Shown here: in pieces, positions 43,451 through 51,594 of the stretch | Layout of the letters: each line of letters begins with the position of its first letter | Position numbering within the stretch: position 1 is the first letter of the stretch | Assembly (NCBI RefSeq): GCF_004023625.1 | Contig: NZ_RPDJ01000002.1 | Location: forward strand, 1 to 64,000 | DNA from: Streptomyces cavernae | GTDB lineage: Bacteria > Actinomycetota > Actinomycetes > Streptomycetales > Streptomycetaceae | Reading direction: 5' to 3' | Length of the DNA: 64,000 nucleotides | The notes under the pieces: model-generated | The model's database searches: none | What the model saw: only the letters and a program-made list of their open reading frames with translations | What the model was told of the DNA's origin: nothing | Position numbers and translations under genes: made by a program

Positions 43451-44971
43451 ATGGGCAGCATGACGATCAACGGTGTGACCAGGAACGGGATCGGGACCAG
43501 TAGCAGGACCACGGCGGCCGGACCGTGGGCGTGGGCTTGCGATCCAGGGAACCTGCTGACCGCGGGTGCAGTGGCGGCCGCCGGACTGAGCATGGTCGCC
43601 CCATGGTGGATCCTCCCGACCGCGGCCGCCGCGTTCCTGGCGGGGCGGCGGCCCGGCCGGACCGGGCCGATGGTGCTCGCCCTGGTCGCGCTGCTCGCCG
43701 GTGGTGTGGTGACGCTGTTCGTCGTACCGGCCTCGCTGCCCCTGGGAAGCCGGTTCGTGACCGTGGTGGTCGCCGCGCTGATGCTGCCCTGGTTCGGGGG
43801 CCGGTTCTGGCGCCAGTACCAGGACCTCGTCCGGGTCGGCTGGGAGCGCGCCGAGCAACTGCGGCGCGAGCAGCGGCTCGTCGCGGAGCAGGCGCGGCTG
43901 CGGGAGCGGGCGCGTATCGCCCAGGACATGCACGACGTACTCGGCCACGACCTGAGCCTGATCGCCCTGTCGGCCGGCGCGCTGAAACTCGCGCCGGGCC
44001 TGGACGAACACCACCGAGTGGCCGCGGCCGACATCAGGGCCAGGGCGGCGGCCGCCGTGGAGCGGCTCGGGGAGGTGATCGGGGTGCTGCGGGAGGAGAC
44101 CGACGGGGTTCCGACCGGTCCCGGTCGCTCCGGTCTCGCGGAGCTGGTCGCGGAGGCGTCCGCGTCCGGGCTCGCCGTCGAGTTGTGCGTCGACGGGGAC
44201 GCGGACGACCTGCCCCCGGTCGTCGAACGGGCCGCGCACCGGGTGGTGCGGGAGGCCCTGACGAACGTCGCCAAGCACGCGCCCGGAGCGACGGCGGCCG
44301 TGCGGGTGACGCACACGGCGGCGGAGACGACGGTGGTGGTGGAGAACGGTCCGCCGTCGTCCGCGGCCGGCTCGCGGGCCCCGGGCGGCGGGCGGGGCCT
44401 CATCGGTCTCGACGAACGGGTGAGGCTGGCGGGCGGCTCCTTCGAGCACGGCCCGCGCGGCACGGGCTTCGCGGTGGTCGCACGGCTCCCGCATACATCC
44501 GCAGCACTCTCGGCACCCTCTGCACCCTCAGCACTCTCGGCACCCTCTGCACCATCAGGACCCTCGGCACGCACCGCCCTCGGGCCAGGCCGTCACCTGC
44601 CGCAGGAACACCACCAGGCCCGTCGCCGTACCGGCCGGGCTCTGATCGTCGCCGTCATGGTTCCCCTGGTGACGGGCGCGGTACTGATCGGCGTACTCAC
44701 GACGTTGGAGACGCTGTCGGCGTCACGGTCGGTCCTGGACCCGGGCGACTACGCCCGCCTGCGCGTGGGGCAGGATCGGTCCGAGGTGGAGCGTTTCCTG
44801 CCGGACCGGCAGACGAGCCACCGGCCGCAGGACGCCGAACCCAGGGAGCCCGGCACCACGTGCGAGTACTACGCGATGACGGCGGACCGGTTCGACGACC
44901 GGTCCGGGGACACCTACCGGCTTTGCTTCCGGGGGGACACGCTGGTGTCCCTGGACGCCCTCACGCCGTGA
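43451..44971 (+). CDS. NarL-type sensor histidine kinase with C-terminal exported extension
   Basis: The 506-residue protein starts at ATG 43451. Four or so membrane helices occupy residues 30-120 (LLTAGAVAAAGLSMVAPWWI, MVLALVALLAGGVVTLFVV). A cytoplasmic coiled coil leads to the HisKA_3 motif RARIAQDMHDVLGHDLSLIA with the phospho-acceptor His. The ATPase domain has REALTNVAKHAPGATAAV and GRGLIGLDERVRLAGGSFEH. After it comes a Ser/Ala/Pro repeat linker, then an extra membrane helix ALIVAVMVPLVTGAVLIGVL and about 85 residues with YARLRVGQDRSEVERFLPDR and TTCEYYAMTADRFDD, which look like a small exported domain. The response regulator gene follows closely. Confidence 0.88.
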   Translation: MGSMTINGVTRNGIGTSSRTTAAGPWAWACDPGNLLTAGAVAAAGLSMVAPWWILPTAAAAFLAGRRPGRTGPMVLALVALLAGGVVTLFVVPASLPLGSRFVTVVVAALMLPWFGGRFWRQYQDLVRVGWERAEQLRREQRLVAEQARLRERARIAQDMHDVLGHDLSLIALSAGALKLAPGLDEHHRVAAADIRARAAAAVERLGEVIGVLREETDGVPTGPGRSGLAELVAEASASGLAVELCVDGDADDLPPVVERAAHRVVREALTNVAKHAPGATAAVRVTHTAAETTVVVENGPPSSAAGSRAPGGGRGLIGLDERVRLAGGSFEHGPRGTGFAVVARLPHTSAALSAPSAPSALSAPSAPSGPSARTALGPGRHLPQEHHQARRRTGRALIVAVMVPLVTGAVLIGVLTTLETLSASRSVLDPGDYARLRVGQDRSEVERFLPDRQTSHRPQDAEPREPGTTCEYYAMTADRFDDRSGDTYRLCFRGDTLVSLDALTP

Positions 44972-45023
44972 GCGTCCGGTGCTTCCGGCGCCTCGGGTGC
45001 CTCGGGCGCGTCGGGTGCGTCCG

Positions 45024-45704
45024 GTGATCCGGGTCCTGGTCGCCGACGACGAGGCGATGATCCGTGCCGGGGTTCGCGCCGTCCTCACCACCGATCCTGG
45101 GATCGAGGTGGTCGCCGAGGCGGGCGACGGGCACGACGCCGTGGAACTGGCCCGGCGCCACCGACCCGCAGTGGCCGTGCTGGACATCCGGATGCCGCGG
45201 ATGAACGGCCTCGAAGCGGCGACGGAGATTCGCTCCGCGGTCCCGGAGACGGGCGTCATCATGCTGACGACCTTCGGCGAGGACGACTACATCCTGCAGG
45301 CGCTCGGCGGCGGCGCGGCCGGCTTCCTGATCAAGTCGGGCGAGCCCGAGGAACTGATCACCGGGGTCCGCGCGGTCGCCGAGGGCGCGGCCTACCTGTC
45401 ACCGAAGGTCGCCGCCCGAGTCGTCGCGCACCTCGCCGCGACGGGCGCGGGCACCCTGGCCGGCCGGCGCTCCGCCGCCCGGGACCGGGTCGGCACTCTC
45501 ACTGCCCGTGAGCGGGATGTACTGGCGTTCCTCGGCAGTGGGCTGTCGAACGGGCAGATCGCCCGACGGCTGCACGTGGTGGAGGGGACGGTCAAGGCCC
45601 ATGTCAGCTCCATCCTGGCGAGGCTGGGCGTGGACAACCGGGCCGCTGCCGCGGTCGTGGCCCACGAGGCCGGGATCGTTCCGCCGACGCCGCCACAGCA
45701 GTGA
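45024..45704 (+). CDS. NarL/FixJ-family response regulator
   Basis: GTG 45024 gives 226 residues beginning IRVLVADDEAMIRAGVRAVL; an upstream GTG at 44979 would add an Arg/Pro-rich leader and is less likely. The receiver domain has the acidic pocket ADDE, the phospho-acceptor in AVLDIRMPRMNGLEA, Thr in IIMLTTFGEDDYI and Lys in AGFLIKSGEPEEL. The C-terminal LuxR-type helix-turn-helix is LTARERDVLAFLGSGLSNGQ and IARRLHVVEGTVKAHVSSIL. It is 50 bases downstream of its kinase. The targets are not evident. The last 306 bases overlap the antisense frame of the convergent PAP2 gene. Confidence 0.92.
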   Translation: MIRVLVADDEAMIRAGVRAVLTTDPGIEVVAEAGDGHDAVELARRHRPAVAVLDIRMPRMNGLEAATEIRSAVPETGVIMLTTFGEDDYILQALGGGAAGFLIKSGEPEELITGVRAVAEGAAYLSPKVAARVVAHLAATGAGTLAGRRSAARDRVGTLTARERDVLAFLGSGLSNGQIARRLHVVEGTVKAHVSSILARLGVDNRAAAAVVAHEAGIVPPTPPQQ

Positions 45705-46394
45705 GACCGCGCGCTCGGCGATCGGCAGGAAGGCGAGCAGCAGGGCCGCCACCACCGTGCCGCCGAGCACCGCACCGGCGAGCACGTCGTGCGGGTAGTG
45801 CACCCCTACGAGGACACGCAGCAGCGCCGCGGCTCCCGCGAGCGGCAGGGTTACGGCGGCGAGCCGGGGCCGCAAGAGGGTCAGCCCGACCGCCAGCCCC
45901 GCGGCGAGGGTGGCGTGGTTGCTCGGAAACGACCAGTCACCCACCTCGGGGCACTCCGCGACCACCTCGACGGCCCGCGCCCCCGCGCCCAGCGCTCGAC
46001 AGGGCCGCTCCTCGTCCACGACCAGCTTCACGGCTTCGCTGACCGCGTAGGCGGCAACGGTGCCGAGACCGGTGAGCAGGGAACCGGCGACCGTTCGGAC
46101 ATCGTGGCGGCGAATGCCCATCCACCCCATCCAGCCCAGCAACAGCCCGAGGACCACCAGGGTGCCCTCGGAGGCCACCTCCAGAAGGCGGCCCAGCCAC
46201 GCCGGCGCGTTCGCCACCGCCCCGGTCAGGGACCGGTACGCGGACACCGAGACTCCGTCGGTGACCCGGACCGCACCGGCGTCCCCCAGCCCACCGGGGG
46301 ACAACCAGGCGACCACGCCCGCACCTATCCCCACCAGCGCCAAAGCGGCCACCAGCCGGCCGACCCGTAACCTGCCATGCACTTCTCGTTCCAT
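45399..46394 (-). CDS. PAP2-family membrane phosphatase with overlapping 3' end
   Basis: The 331-residue frame starts at ATG 46394. It has about six membrane helices and the three PAP2 signatures: KLVVDEERPC, GDWSFPSNHATLAAGLAVGL and RVLVGVHYPHDVLAGAVLGG, with the catalytic His pair. These enzymes dephosphorylate lipid phosphates or undecaprenyl pyrophosphate at the membrane outer face. Homology ends near residue 232 (AERAVSLLWRRRR). The last 100 residues are hydrophilic, biased and read antisense through the response regulator, so the stop normally expected there seems to have been lost. The core enzyme is probably functional. Confidence 0.75.
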   Translation of the reverse strand: MEREVHGRLRVGRLVAALALVGIGAGVVAWLSPGGLGDAGAVRVTDGVSVSAYRSLTGAVANAPAWLGRLLEVASEGTLVVLGLLLGWMGWMGIRRHDVRTVAGSLLTGLGTVAAYAVSEAVKLVVDEERPCRALGAGARAVEVVAECPEVGDWSFPSNHATLAAGLAVGLTLLRPRLAAVTLPLAGAAALLRVLVGVHYPHDVLAGAVLGGTVVAALLLAFLPIAERAVSLLWRRRRNDPGLVGHDRGSGPVVHAQPRQDGADMGLDRPLHHVQPSGDLPVRQPTAEERQYIPLTGSESADPVPGGGAPAGQGARARRGEVRDDSGGDLR

Positions 46395-46605
46395 GAGGAG
46401 GAACGTAGGAGCGGTGACGGCCGTGAACCCGGGCCGGAAGTCAGTACCGGACCATGACGATCGTCAGGGTTGACCCCATGGACCCCTTGCCCGTGCGGGC
46501 AGGGGTCTCACGTCATGCCGATTGCCCGCCGGGACGTGGACGGAGCGAGCGCGAAGGCTGACCCAGGCGCATCGGCGGTGACCGACGAACGGGGCCTCAG
46601 ATGTC

Positions 46606-47166
46606 TCACATGTACTCGAAGTACCGGTCGCGCCAGTCCGACTTTCCCAGCTCCTCGTCGTCCTCCTCGGCCTCGGCCGAGCCCGCGGCCACGAGCACTG
46701 CCGCCACCTCCACGTCCCCTGCCGCCAACAGGACCGACGGCCCGTCGTACGGCTCACGGAGCAGCTCGTACGGGACGAAGGTGCACCCTGCCGCCGTACA
46801 GACGCCGTCGAGCCACGTCACGAACTCCTCGGTCAGGCCGGCCTCGCCGCTGGGGACCTCCTCACCGGCCACCATGCGCGCGGTCACGAAATAGCTCCCG
46901 AAGTTGCTCATCGTGACGCGCAGGGGCCGGCCGAGGCCCGTCGTGTTCGCTCGGACCTCGCTGACACCGTAGAAACTGGCGTCCTGGCCCAGGCCACTCG
47001 AGCAGGACGGCCCGAAACGTTCCTCAAGGGCGCTCACCAGCCGGGCGAAACAGTTCCGCGATGTCTCCAGGTCGAAGTCCGCGGGGCGTTCCAGATGCTG
47101 GGGATCGTCGAACTCTCTCAGCAACGCCCGGATCCGGTCCGTGGGAAGCATGTCGATCTCAGCCAT
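46606..47166 (-). CDS. Hypothetical protein
   Basis: ATG 47166 gives 186 residues; the frame is open further upstream without a good start. The sequence is acidic and globular: EIDMLPTDRIRALLREFDDP, SRNCFARLVSALEERFGPSC, DASFYGVSEVRANTTGLGRP, RVTMSNFGSYFVTARMV and YELLREPYDGPSVLLAAGDV. The acidic tail AEAEEDDEELGKSDWRDRYF ends it. There is no signal peptide or membrane helix. I do not recognise the family. Position next to a toxin/immunity remnant and the single-domain acidic character make an immunity or toxin-associated role conceivable, but nothing in the sequence proves it. Confidence 0.7.
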   Translation of the reverse strand: MAEIDMLPTDRIRALLREFDDPQHLERPADFDLETSRNCFARLVSALEERFGPSCSSGLGQDASFYGVSEVRANTTGLGRPLRVTMSNFGSYFVTARMVAGEEVPSGEAGLTEEFVTWLDGVCTAAGCTFVPYELLREPYDGPSVLLAAGDVEVAAVLVAAGSAEAEEDDEELGKSDWRDRYFEYM

Positions 47167-47303
47167 ACCCAAGACGCTACTGCCGCCAGACATCACTGAA
47201 GCCCCACCAGGACATATCCGGTGGGGCTTCGGACTCACCCGTCGCACTACGCCGAACTCGCCGCAGGTGAGCCGAAGCGCGCGCGTACAGCCCAAGGTTG
47301 GTA

Positions 47304-47645
47304 TCAGTGGTCGATCAGCGATTGGGCGACCTCATTACCCGCAGCGGTATTGGCGATCCAGGCGCGACTGCCCAGCTTGGGTTCCCAGGAAAGGCGCTCA
47401 AGGTCGTCGAGGACGAGCTGGACCACTTGGTCCGCCTCGCCCCTCCAGGGCGCGAACCCCTCTGCGGCGAGTTCACCGATCTGGATCAAGTCCCTTTCGA
47501 GCAAGAAGCGGAGAAGTTCGGCGAAGTACCCCTTCCACGGGCGCCCCTCCGCTTCTTGCTGCGCAGCCCGAATGAGCTGATCGATGGGGACCCAATCGTC
47601 CATACCTTCGATCAATACGTCCGCGAAGACACGACTGTCGATCAT
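47304..47645 (-). CDS. Putative immunity protein
   Basis: The 113-residue protein starts at ATG 47645, whose ATGA overlaps the stop of the upstream toxin remnant. It reads MIDSRVFADVLIEGMDDWVP, IDQLIRAAQQEAEGRPWKGY, FAELLRFLLERDLIQIGELA and ADQVVQLVLDDLERLSWEPK. It is acidic and all-helical, without membrane segments. Tight coupling downstream of a polymorphic-toxin-like C-terminus suggests it neutralises that toxin (inference from gene order and size). With the toxin frameshifted, the immunity gene may be kept against toxins of neighbours, or simply be decaying. Confidence 0.65.
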   Translation of the reverse strand: MIDSRVFADVLIEGMDDWVPIDQLIRAAQQEAEGRPWKGYFAELLRFLLERDLIQIGELAAEGFAPWRGEADQVVQLVLDDLERLSWEPKLGSRAWIANTAAGNEVAQSLIDH

Positions 47646-47945
47646 GGGAGGTGAACCTTCAATGGCTTTCCACCGTTACCGGGCTGGATGTCTATTGTGG
47701 CTCCGCCAGACGCAGACGCTGTTCTCCACTGGATCACGGTGCCATCCTCGAGTCGATACACATCGGGGATCTTGGGACCTCGTGCCGGGAGTCGCTCAGC
47801 TCGGCAGTCCAGCGCTCGAAAGCGGCACGCACGGCCTGCTCGTCGGGCATCTCCCGAACGTGCCCCTGCCTTCCCTTCGGCAGGTTGTTGGACTCGGACT
47901 GCAGCAGCGTGTGCTTGCGTGCCGGCCGATTAGCTACTTCCGAGT
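47642..47945 (-). pseudogene. Polymorphic-toxin C-terminal domain, frameshifted
   Basis: In one minus frame the sequence reads HTLLQSESNNLPKGRQGHVR, EMPDEQAVRAAFERWTAELS. From about 47790 another frame continues PARGPKIPDVYRLEDGTVIQ, WRTASASGGATIDIQPGNGG and KPLKVHLP, then TGA 47642-47644. Joined, these read like the C-terminal toxin module of secreted polymorphic toxins. The frame change, lack of a start codon and abrupt left end show it is a fragment. Its stop overlaps the immunity gene start. The exact toxin fold is not identified. Confidence 0.55.
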
Positions 47946-47976
47946 AACTTTCTGGTCGCGCGGGCGGGGAATGCCC

Positions 47977-48087
47977 TCAGCGCCGCCGTTGCGAGCGCCA
48001 CACCAGGTAGATCGCCGAGAGCGCCGCCGCACCGCGGATCACCCAGGGCCAGGTCTCGGCGATCGCGTCGCTCATGTGCCCCTGCAT
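47977..48087 (-). CDS. Possible small single-helix membrane protein
   Basis: A 36-residue frame from ATG 48087 (or ATG 48075) reads MQGHMSDAIAETWPWVIRGA, then ALSAIYLVWRSQRRR, so one hydrophobic helix with a basic end. It could be a genuine small protein or the tail of a decayed gene; a longer frame upstream lacks coding character. No family is recognised. Confidence 0.35.
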   Translation of the reverse strand: MQGHMSDAIAETWPWVIRGAAALSAIYLVWRSQRRR

Positions 48088-48391
48088 GATCGGGTCACCC
48101 CACCGCCAGGTGGAGCGCCCCCACAGCCATGCCATCCCCGCCGCCGGCGCCGGGCTCCCAGCCGTCCCCAAAGCCTCCACCGCCTCCACCCCGGGAACCG
48201 GCTCCGCCGCGCATCACGTTGCAGCCATCGGCAGGGAGATCCAATAGGACGGACTCCAGCGCATGAGCGTGAACGCGTCACCGCGCTCCATGCCGTCGAG
48301 ATCCGGCACCGCATGTGTTGCTCACAGCTTCGCCACATAACCTCAAGCTGAAGACGGCAGATGCCGTGGGGAGCGACTTGAGGAGGCGGCA
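48088..48391. other. Intergenic, no gene seen
   Basis: No supported gene in about 300 bases. The last bases hold the AGGAGG ribosome binding site of the secreted exonuclease/phosphatase gene. Confidence 0.5.
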
Positions 48392-49228
48392 GTGCTCGGT
48401 AGGGGCACGCGGTTATTCGCGAGCGCCTTGATCGTGGCCTGCATGGTGCTCGTCGGGTCCAGTGCGCCAAGCGGAGCCCCCTTCGCCAGGTCGCTGCCCG
48501 TCGAAGCCGTCAGGGATGTCGTACCGAACCGGGTCATGACGTGGAACATCTGCAACCCCTGCGACGTGAGCAACGTTCACCGGGCAGCGGAGATCGCCAC
48601 GTATGCGCCCCAGGTCATCGGCCTGCAAGAAGCGTGTGTGCGTGACGTCGAGCGGATCCGGGACTATCTGGAGAACCTCCACGGGCTGGTTTACCACGTC
48701 GAGTACGGGACGGTTCTTCAGGACTGGGGCCGCTGCGGGGGAGCGCCGTGGAGTCCGGGGGCCTACGGCCAGGCCATTCTCTCGGCGGCACCGATGACGG
48801 ACCTCGTCAGGGTGGAATACCCCGACGGCGGATCCGAAGACCGTGGGTACATGGCAGTCACCACCACTGTGGGCGACCGGCCCGTCCGGGTCTTCAACAC
48901 ACACCTCGCCCAGCGACGTCAAGAAGCAGTGCGAGAAGGCCAGATCGGCGTACTCGCCGCAGACGTCACCCGGCACGACCGCGCGATCCTTCTCGGTGAC
49001 TTCAACGCCGTGCCGGAGGCCCCCGAGCTAGCCCGGATATGGGCACTGGCCGCGGACACGGACCCCCAGTGCCGTCCCTCGGCCACCGGCGACTGCAAGG
49101 TGACCACCGACTGGCAGAGCAAATTCGACTACGTCTTCCTGCGCGGCATCGTCCCGCTGAAGCACCGTGTGATTCCCTCCCCGTACTCGGACCACCATCT
49201 GCTGCACACCGACCTGGACACAGCCTGA
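48392..49228 (+). CDS. Secreted endonuclease/exonuclease/phosphatase-fold protein
   Basis: The 278-residue protein starts at GTG 48392, six bases after AGGAGG. A signal peptide is clear: basic LGRGTRL, then FASALIVACMVLVGSSA. The mature domain is EEP fold: RVMTWNICNPCDVSNVH with the metal-binding Asn, PQVIGLQEACVRDVERIRDY with the catalytic Glu, RVFNTHLAQ, DRAILLGDFNAVPEAPEL with the Asp-x-Asn pair, and a closing SPYSDHHLLHTDL with the His. It is therefore a complete metal-dependent phosphodiesterase or nuclease acting outside the cell. DNA, RNA or a lipid headgroup could be the substrate. It stands alone. Confidence 0.88.
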   Translation: MLGRGTRLFASALIVACMVLVGSSAPSGAPFARSLPVEAVRDVVPNRVMTWNICNPCDVSNVHRAAEIATYAPQVIGLQEACVRDVERIRDYLENLHGLVYHVEYGTVLQDWGRCGGAPWSPGAYGQAILSAAPMTDLVRVEYPDGGSEDRGYMAVTTTVGDRPVRVFNTHLAQRRQEAVREGQIGVLAADVTRHDRAILLGDFNAVPEAPELARIWALAADTDPQCRPSATGDCKVTTDWQSKFDYVFLRGIVPLKHRVIPSPYSDHHLLHTDLDTA

Positions 49229-49322
49229 GCGGCGGGCGACGGCGGTCGCCTGTGTGAGGGGTGTGGCGGTCGAGTGGCCGGGTCGGGCCGATGCGGTGCC
49301 GGTCCTGGACGAGACGGGGTTC

Positions 49323-49440
49323 TGGGCGGAAACGAGCTGGGCGGAAACGAGCTGGCTGGGCGGAAACGAGCTGGCTGGGCGGAAACGAGCTGGACGGAAA
49401 CGAGCTGGCTGGGCGGAAACGAGCTGGGCGGAAACGAGTA
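49323..49440. repeat. Minisatellite, seven copies of CGGAAACGAGCTGG
   Basis: Seven copies of CGGAAACGAGCTGG (the last ending in TA) are separated by short CTGGG or single-base spacers, so periods alternate between about 15 and 19 bases. The tract lies about 95 bases after the exonuclease stop and ends directly at a terminator stem. No gene reads through it. Confidence 0.9.
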
Positions 49441-49470
49441 GGGGGCGCCCGGATACTTCGGGCGCCCCCT
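49440..49470. terminator. Bidirectional terminator, 12-bp perfect stem
   Basis: AGGGGGCGCCCG and CGGGCGCCCCCT pair perfectly around a 7-nt loop. It lies between the convergent exonuclease and mscS genes, 9 bases from the mscS stop. Confidence 0.85.
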
Positions 49471-49479
49471 ACCCAGCGC

Positions 49480-50589
49480 TTACCTGGGTACGGCCGCGGG
49501 TGCGCCCGCCGCGGGTGCGCCTGCCGCCGGTGCGCCCGCCGCCGGGATCGGGGCCGCCGCTTCCGACTGCGGGGACGTACTGGAGCCGTAGGCCGAGGGA
49601 GCGGCGACGCCCGCCGTGCGGTCGGTGGCCGGCTGCTCCTCCGGCTGGGCCGGGATGCCGCCGACGATGAGGATGCCGGCCTCGTCGAGCGCGCGCTTGA
49701 TGCGCCAGCGCAGTTCGCGTTCGACCAGGAGGGCCTTGCCCGGCATGGTCTTGGCCGAGACGCGGACCACCACCGAGTCCAGCAGCATGCTGTCCAGGCC
49801 CAGGATCTCGACCGGGCCCCACAGGCGCTCGTTCCACGGCTCGTCCTTGGCCATGTCCTCGCCGACCCGGGTCAGCAGCGCCTTCAGCCGGTCCAGGTCC
49901 TCGGTCGGCCGCACGGTGACGTCCACTCCGGCCGTGGCCCAGCCCTGCGAGAGGTTGCCGATCCGCTTGACCTCGCCGTTGCGCACGTACCAGATCTCGC
50001 CGTTGTCACCGCGCAGCTTGGTCACCCGCAGGCCGACCTCGATGACCTCGCCGGCGGCGACGCCCGCGTCCACGGTGTCACCGACCCCGTACTGGTCCTC
50101 CAGGATCATGAAGACACCGGAGAGGAAGTCCGTGACCAGGTTGCGGGCGCCGAAACCGATGGCCACACCAGCCACACCCGCGGATGCCAGCAACGGCGCC
50201 AGATTGATGTCGAAGGTGGCCAGCACCATCAGTCCGGCCGTGCCCATGATCAGGAACGACGCCACCGAGCGGAGCACGGAGCCGATGGCCTGGGAGCGCT
50301 GACGCCGCCGCTCCGCGTTGACCAGCAGCCCACCCAGCGCGGTGCCGTCCACCGCCTGCACGGTGCGGTTCATCCGGTCGATGAGCTTGGTGATCGCCCT
50401 GCGCACCACGAACCGCAGCACACCGGCGATGATCACGATCAGCAGGACGCGCAGCCCGATGGCCAGCCAGGTGGACCAGTTCTGCTCCACCCAGCTCGCG
50501 GCGTTCGTGGCGCTCTCCTGGGCGTCCTGGAGCGTTGGCGTCGTCGGTTCGTCAGAAGGGTCGGCGGCCGACAGCACGGACAGAAACAC
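49480..50589 (-). CDS. MscS-family mechanosensitive channel
   Basis: GTG 50589, after GGAGG, gives 369 residues; a longer upstream frame is Pro-rich and unlikely. A helix LAIGLRVLLIVIIAGVLRFV is TM1, SVASFLIMGTAGLMVLATFD TM2, and LAPLLASAGVAGVAIGFGAR with NLVTDFLSGVFMILEDQYGV is the Gly/Ala-rich pore helix TM3 of MscS. The beta domain follows (EVIEVGLRVTKLRGDNGEIW, VRNGEVKRIGNLSQGWATAG), then the alpha/beta domain. The C-terminus is an Ala/Gly/Pro tail of AAGAPAAGAP repeats. The channel releases solutes on hypo-osmotic shock. It is a single gene. Confidence 0.93.
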   Translation of the reverse strand: MFLSVLSAADPSDEPTTPTLQDAQESATNAASWVEQNWSTWLAIGLRVLLIVIIAGVLRFVVRRAITKLIDRMNRTVQAVDGTALGGLLVNAERRRQRSQAIGSVLRSVASFLIMGTAGLMVLATFDINLAPLLASAGVAGVAIGFGARNLVTDFLSGVFMILEDQYGVGDTVDAGVAAGEVIEVGLRVTKLRGDNGEIWYVRNGEVKRIGNLSQGWATAGVDVTVRPTEDLDRLKALLTRVGEDMAKDEPWNERLWGPVEILGLDSMLLDSVVVRVSAKTMPGKALLVERELRWRIKRALDEAGILIVGGIPAQPEEQPATDRTAGVAAPSAYGSSTSPQSEAAAPIPAAGAPAAGAPAAGAPAAVPR

Positions 50590-50880
50590 GGCAGGTACCT
50601 CCAGGCGTAGCGGTCTGCCCGGCGGCGGCGGGGGGACACACGAGGGGCACCGGTCGGGCAGAGACACCACACTATCGGGGCATCTTGTGCGGATCGTTGC
50701 AATGTTCGGGGGAGAGACCGTGCTCACCTGGGGATGAACCGGGGGATGAAATCAGGTGTGGTCGAAAACACTCCCAGCCCGTTACCGGGACATGGTGGCG
50801 CTTCCACCAGGCATGAGGGGAGACTGACTGCAGATCGTCCCGGCGCGAGCCACGCGCCGCCGGCGTACAAGGAGGCATCC

Positions 50881-51417
50881 GTGCCGCATGTCCTGGTCCT
50901 CAACGCGTCGTACGAGCCACTGGGCGTCGTACCGCTCCGCCGCGCGCTTGTCCTAGTCCTCGAGAACAAGGCCATCTGCCTCGAGGAGTCCGGCGCCTTT
51001 ATGCATAGCGCGACCGTTACTGTCCCCGCACCCAGCGTGGTCCGGCTCAAGCGATTCGTCCGGGTTCCCTATCGGGGGCCCGTTCCTCTTACCCGTCGGG
51101 CGCTGTTCGCCCGCGACGGGGGCCGGTGCATGTATTGCGGTGGCGTCGCAACCAGCGTCGACCACGTCATTCCGCGCAGCCGCGGTGGTCAGCACGTCTG
51201 GGACAACGTGGTGGCGTCCTGCCGCCGCTGCAATCACGTCAAGGCCGACCGCCATCTCTTCGAGATCGGCTGGCGGCTGCGCCACAAACCCGCCCCGCCG
51301 ACGGGCCTGGCCTGGCGCATCATCGGAACCGGCCATAGGGACCCGCGCTGGCTGCCATACCTGCAGCCGTACGGCGCGGACGACGCCTTGGCCCGGATCG
51401 ACGGCATCTCCGCCTGA
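50881..51417 (+). CDS. HNH endonuclease
   Basis: GTG 50881, preceded by AAGGAGG, gives 178 residues beginning PHVLVLNASYEPLGVVPLRR. The HNH domain reads RRALFARDGGRCMYCGGVAT, SVDHVIPRSRGGQHVWDNVV and ASCRRCNHVKADRHLFEIGW, with both zinc CxxC pairs and the catalytic His of DHV. This 160-190 residue single-domain type is conserved across actinobacteria. Its role is not known; by fold it should cut DNA with a divalent metal. A hairpin follows 120 bases after the stop. Confidence 0.92.
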   Translation: MPHVLVLNASYEPLGVVPLRRALVLVLENKAICLEESGAFMHSATVTVPAPSVVRLKRFVRVPYRGPVPLTRRALFARDGGRCMYCGGVATSVDHVIPRSRGGQHVWDNVVASCRRCNHVKADRHLFEIGWRLRHKPAPPTGLAWRIIGTGHRDPRWLPYLQPYGADDALARIDGISA

Positions 51418-51538
51418 GGATCCGGGCTTTTGTGTACGCGTATGTAGGACGTCGTATGCATGTGCGTATGCGTATGAAGGCCGTCGTACGCGTGTGTGCG
51501 CCGTGCTGCGCGCGTGTACGCCGCCTTGCGCGCATGTA
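51418..51538. other. Purine/pyrimidine-alternating low-complexity DNA
   Basis: This 120-base stretch is dominated by GTACGCGT, TGTGCG and GCGCATG words (alternating purine-pyrimidine), so it contains many short Z-DNA-prone steps. It codes for nothing evident and precedes the large hairpin. Confidence 0.5.
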
Positions 51539-51591
51539 CGCCGTCGTCCCGTCCCGGAGTACCCCTGTGCCCCCGGGACGGGACGACGGCG
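51539..51591. terminator. Bidirectional terminator, 19-bp perfect stem
   Basis: GCCGTCGTCCCGTCCCGG pairs perfectly with CCGGGACGGGACGACGGC, plus one flanking C-G pair, around a 15-nt loop. It separates the HNH gene from the convergent membrane-protein gene, 3 bases from the latter's stop. Confidence 0.85.
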
Positions 51592-51594
51592 AGC

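Noticed and set aside
49323..49440. CRISPR array
   Set aside because: The spacers between repeat copies are 1-5 bases and not unique, and no cas genes are present. It is a minisatellite.
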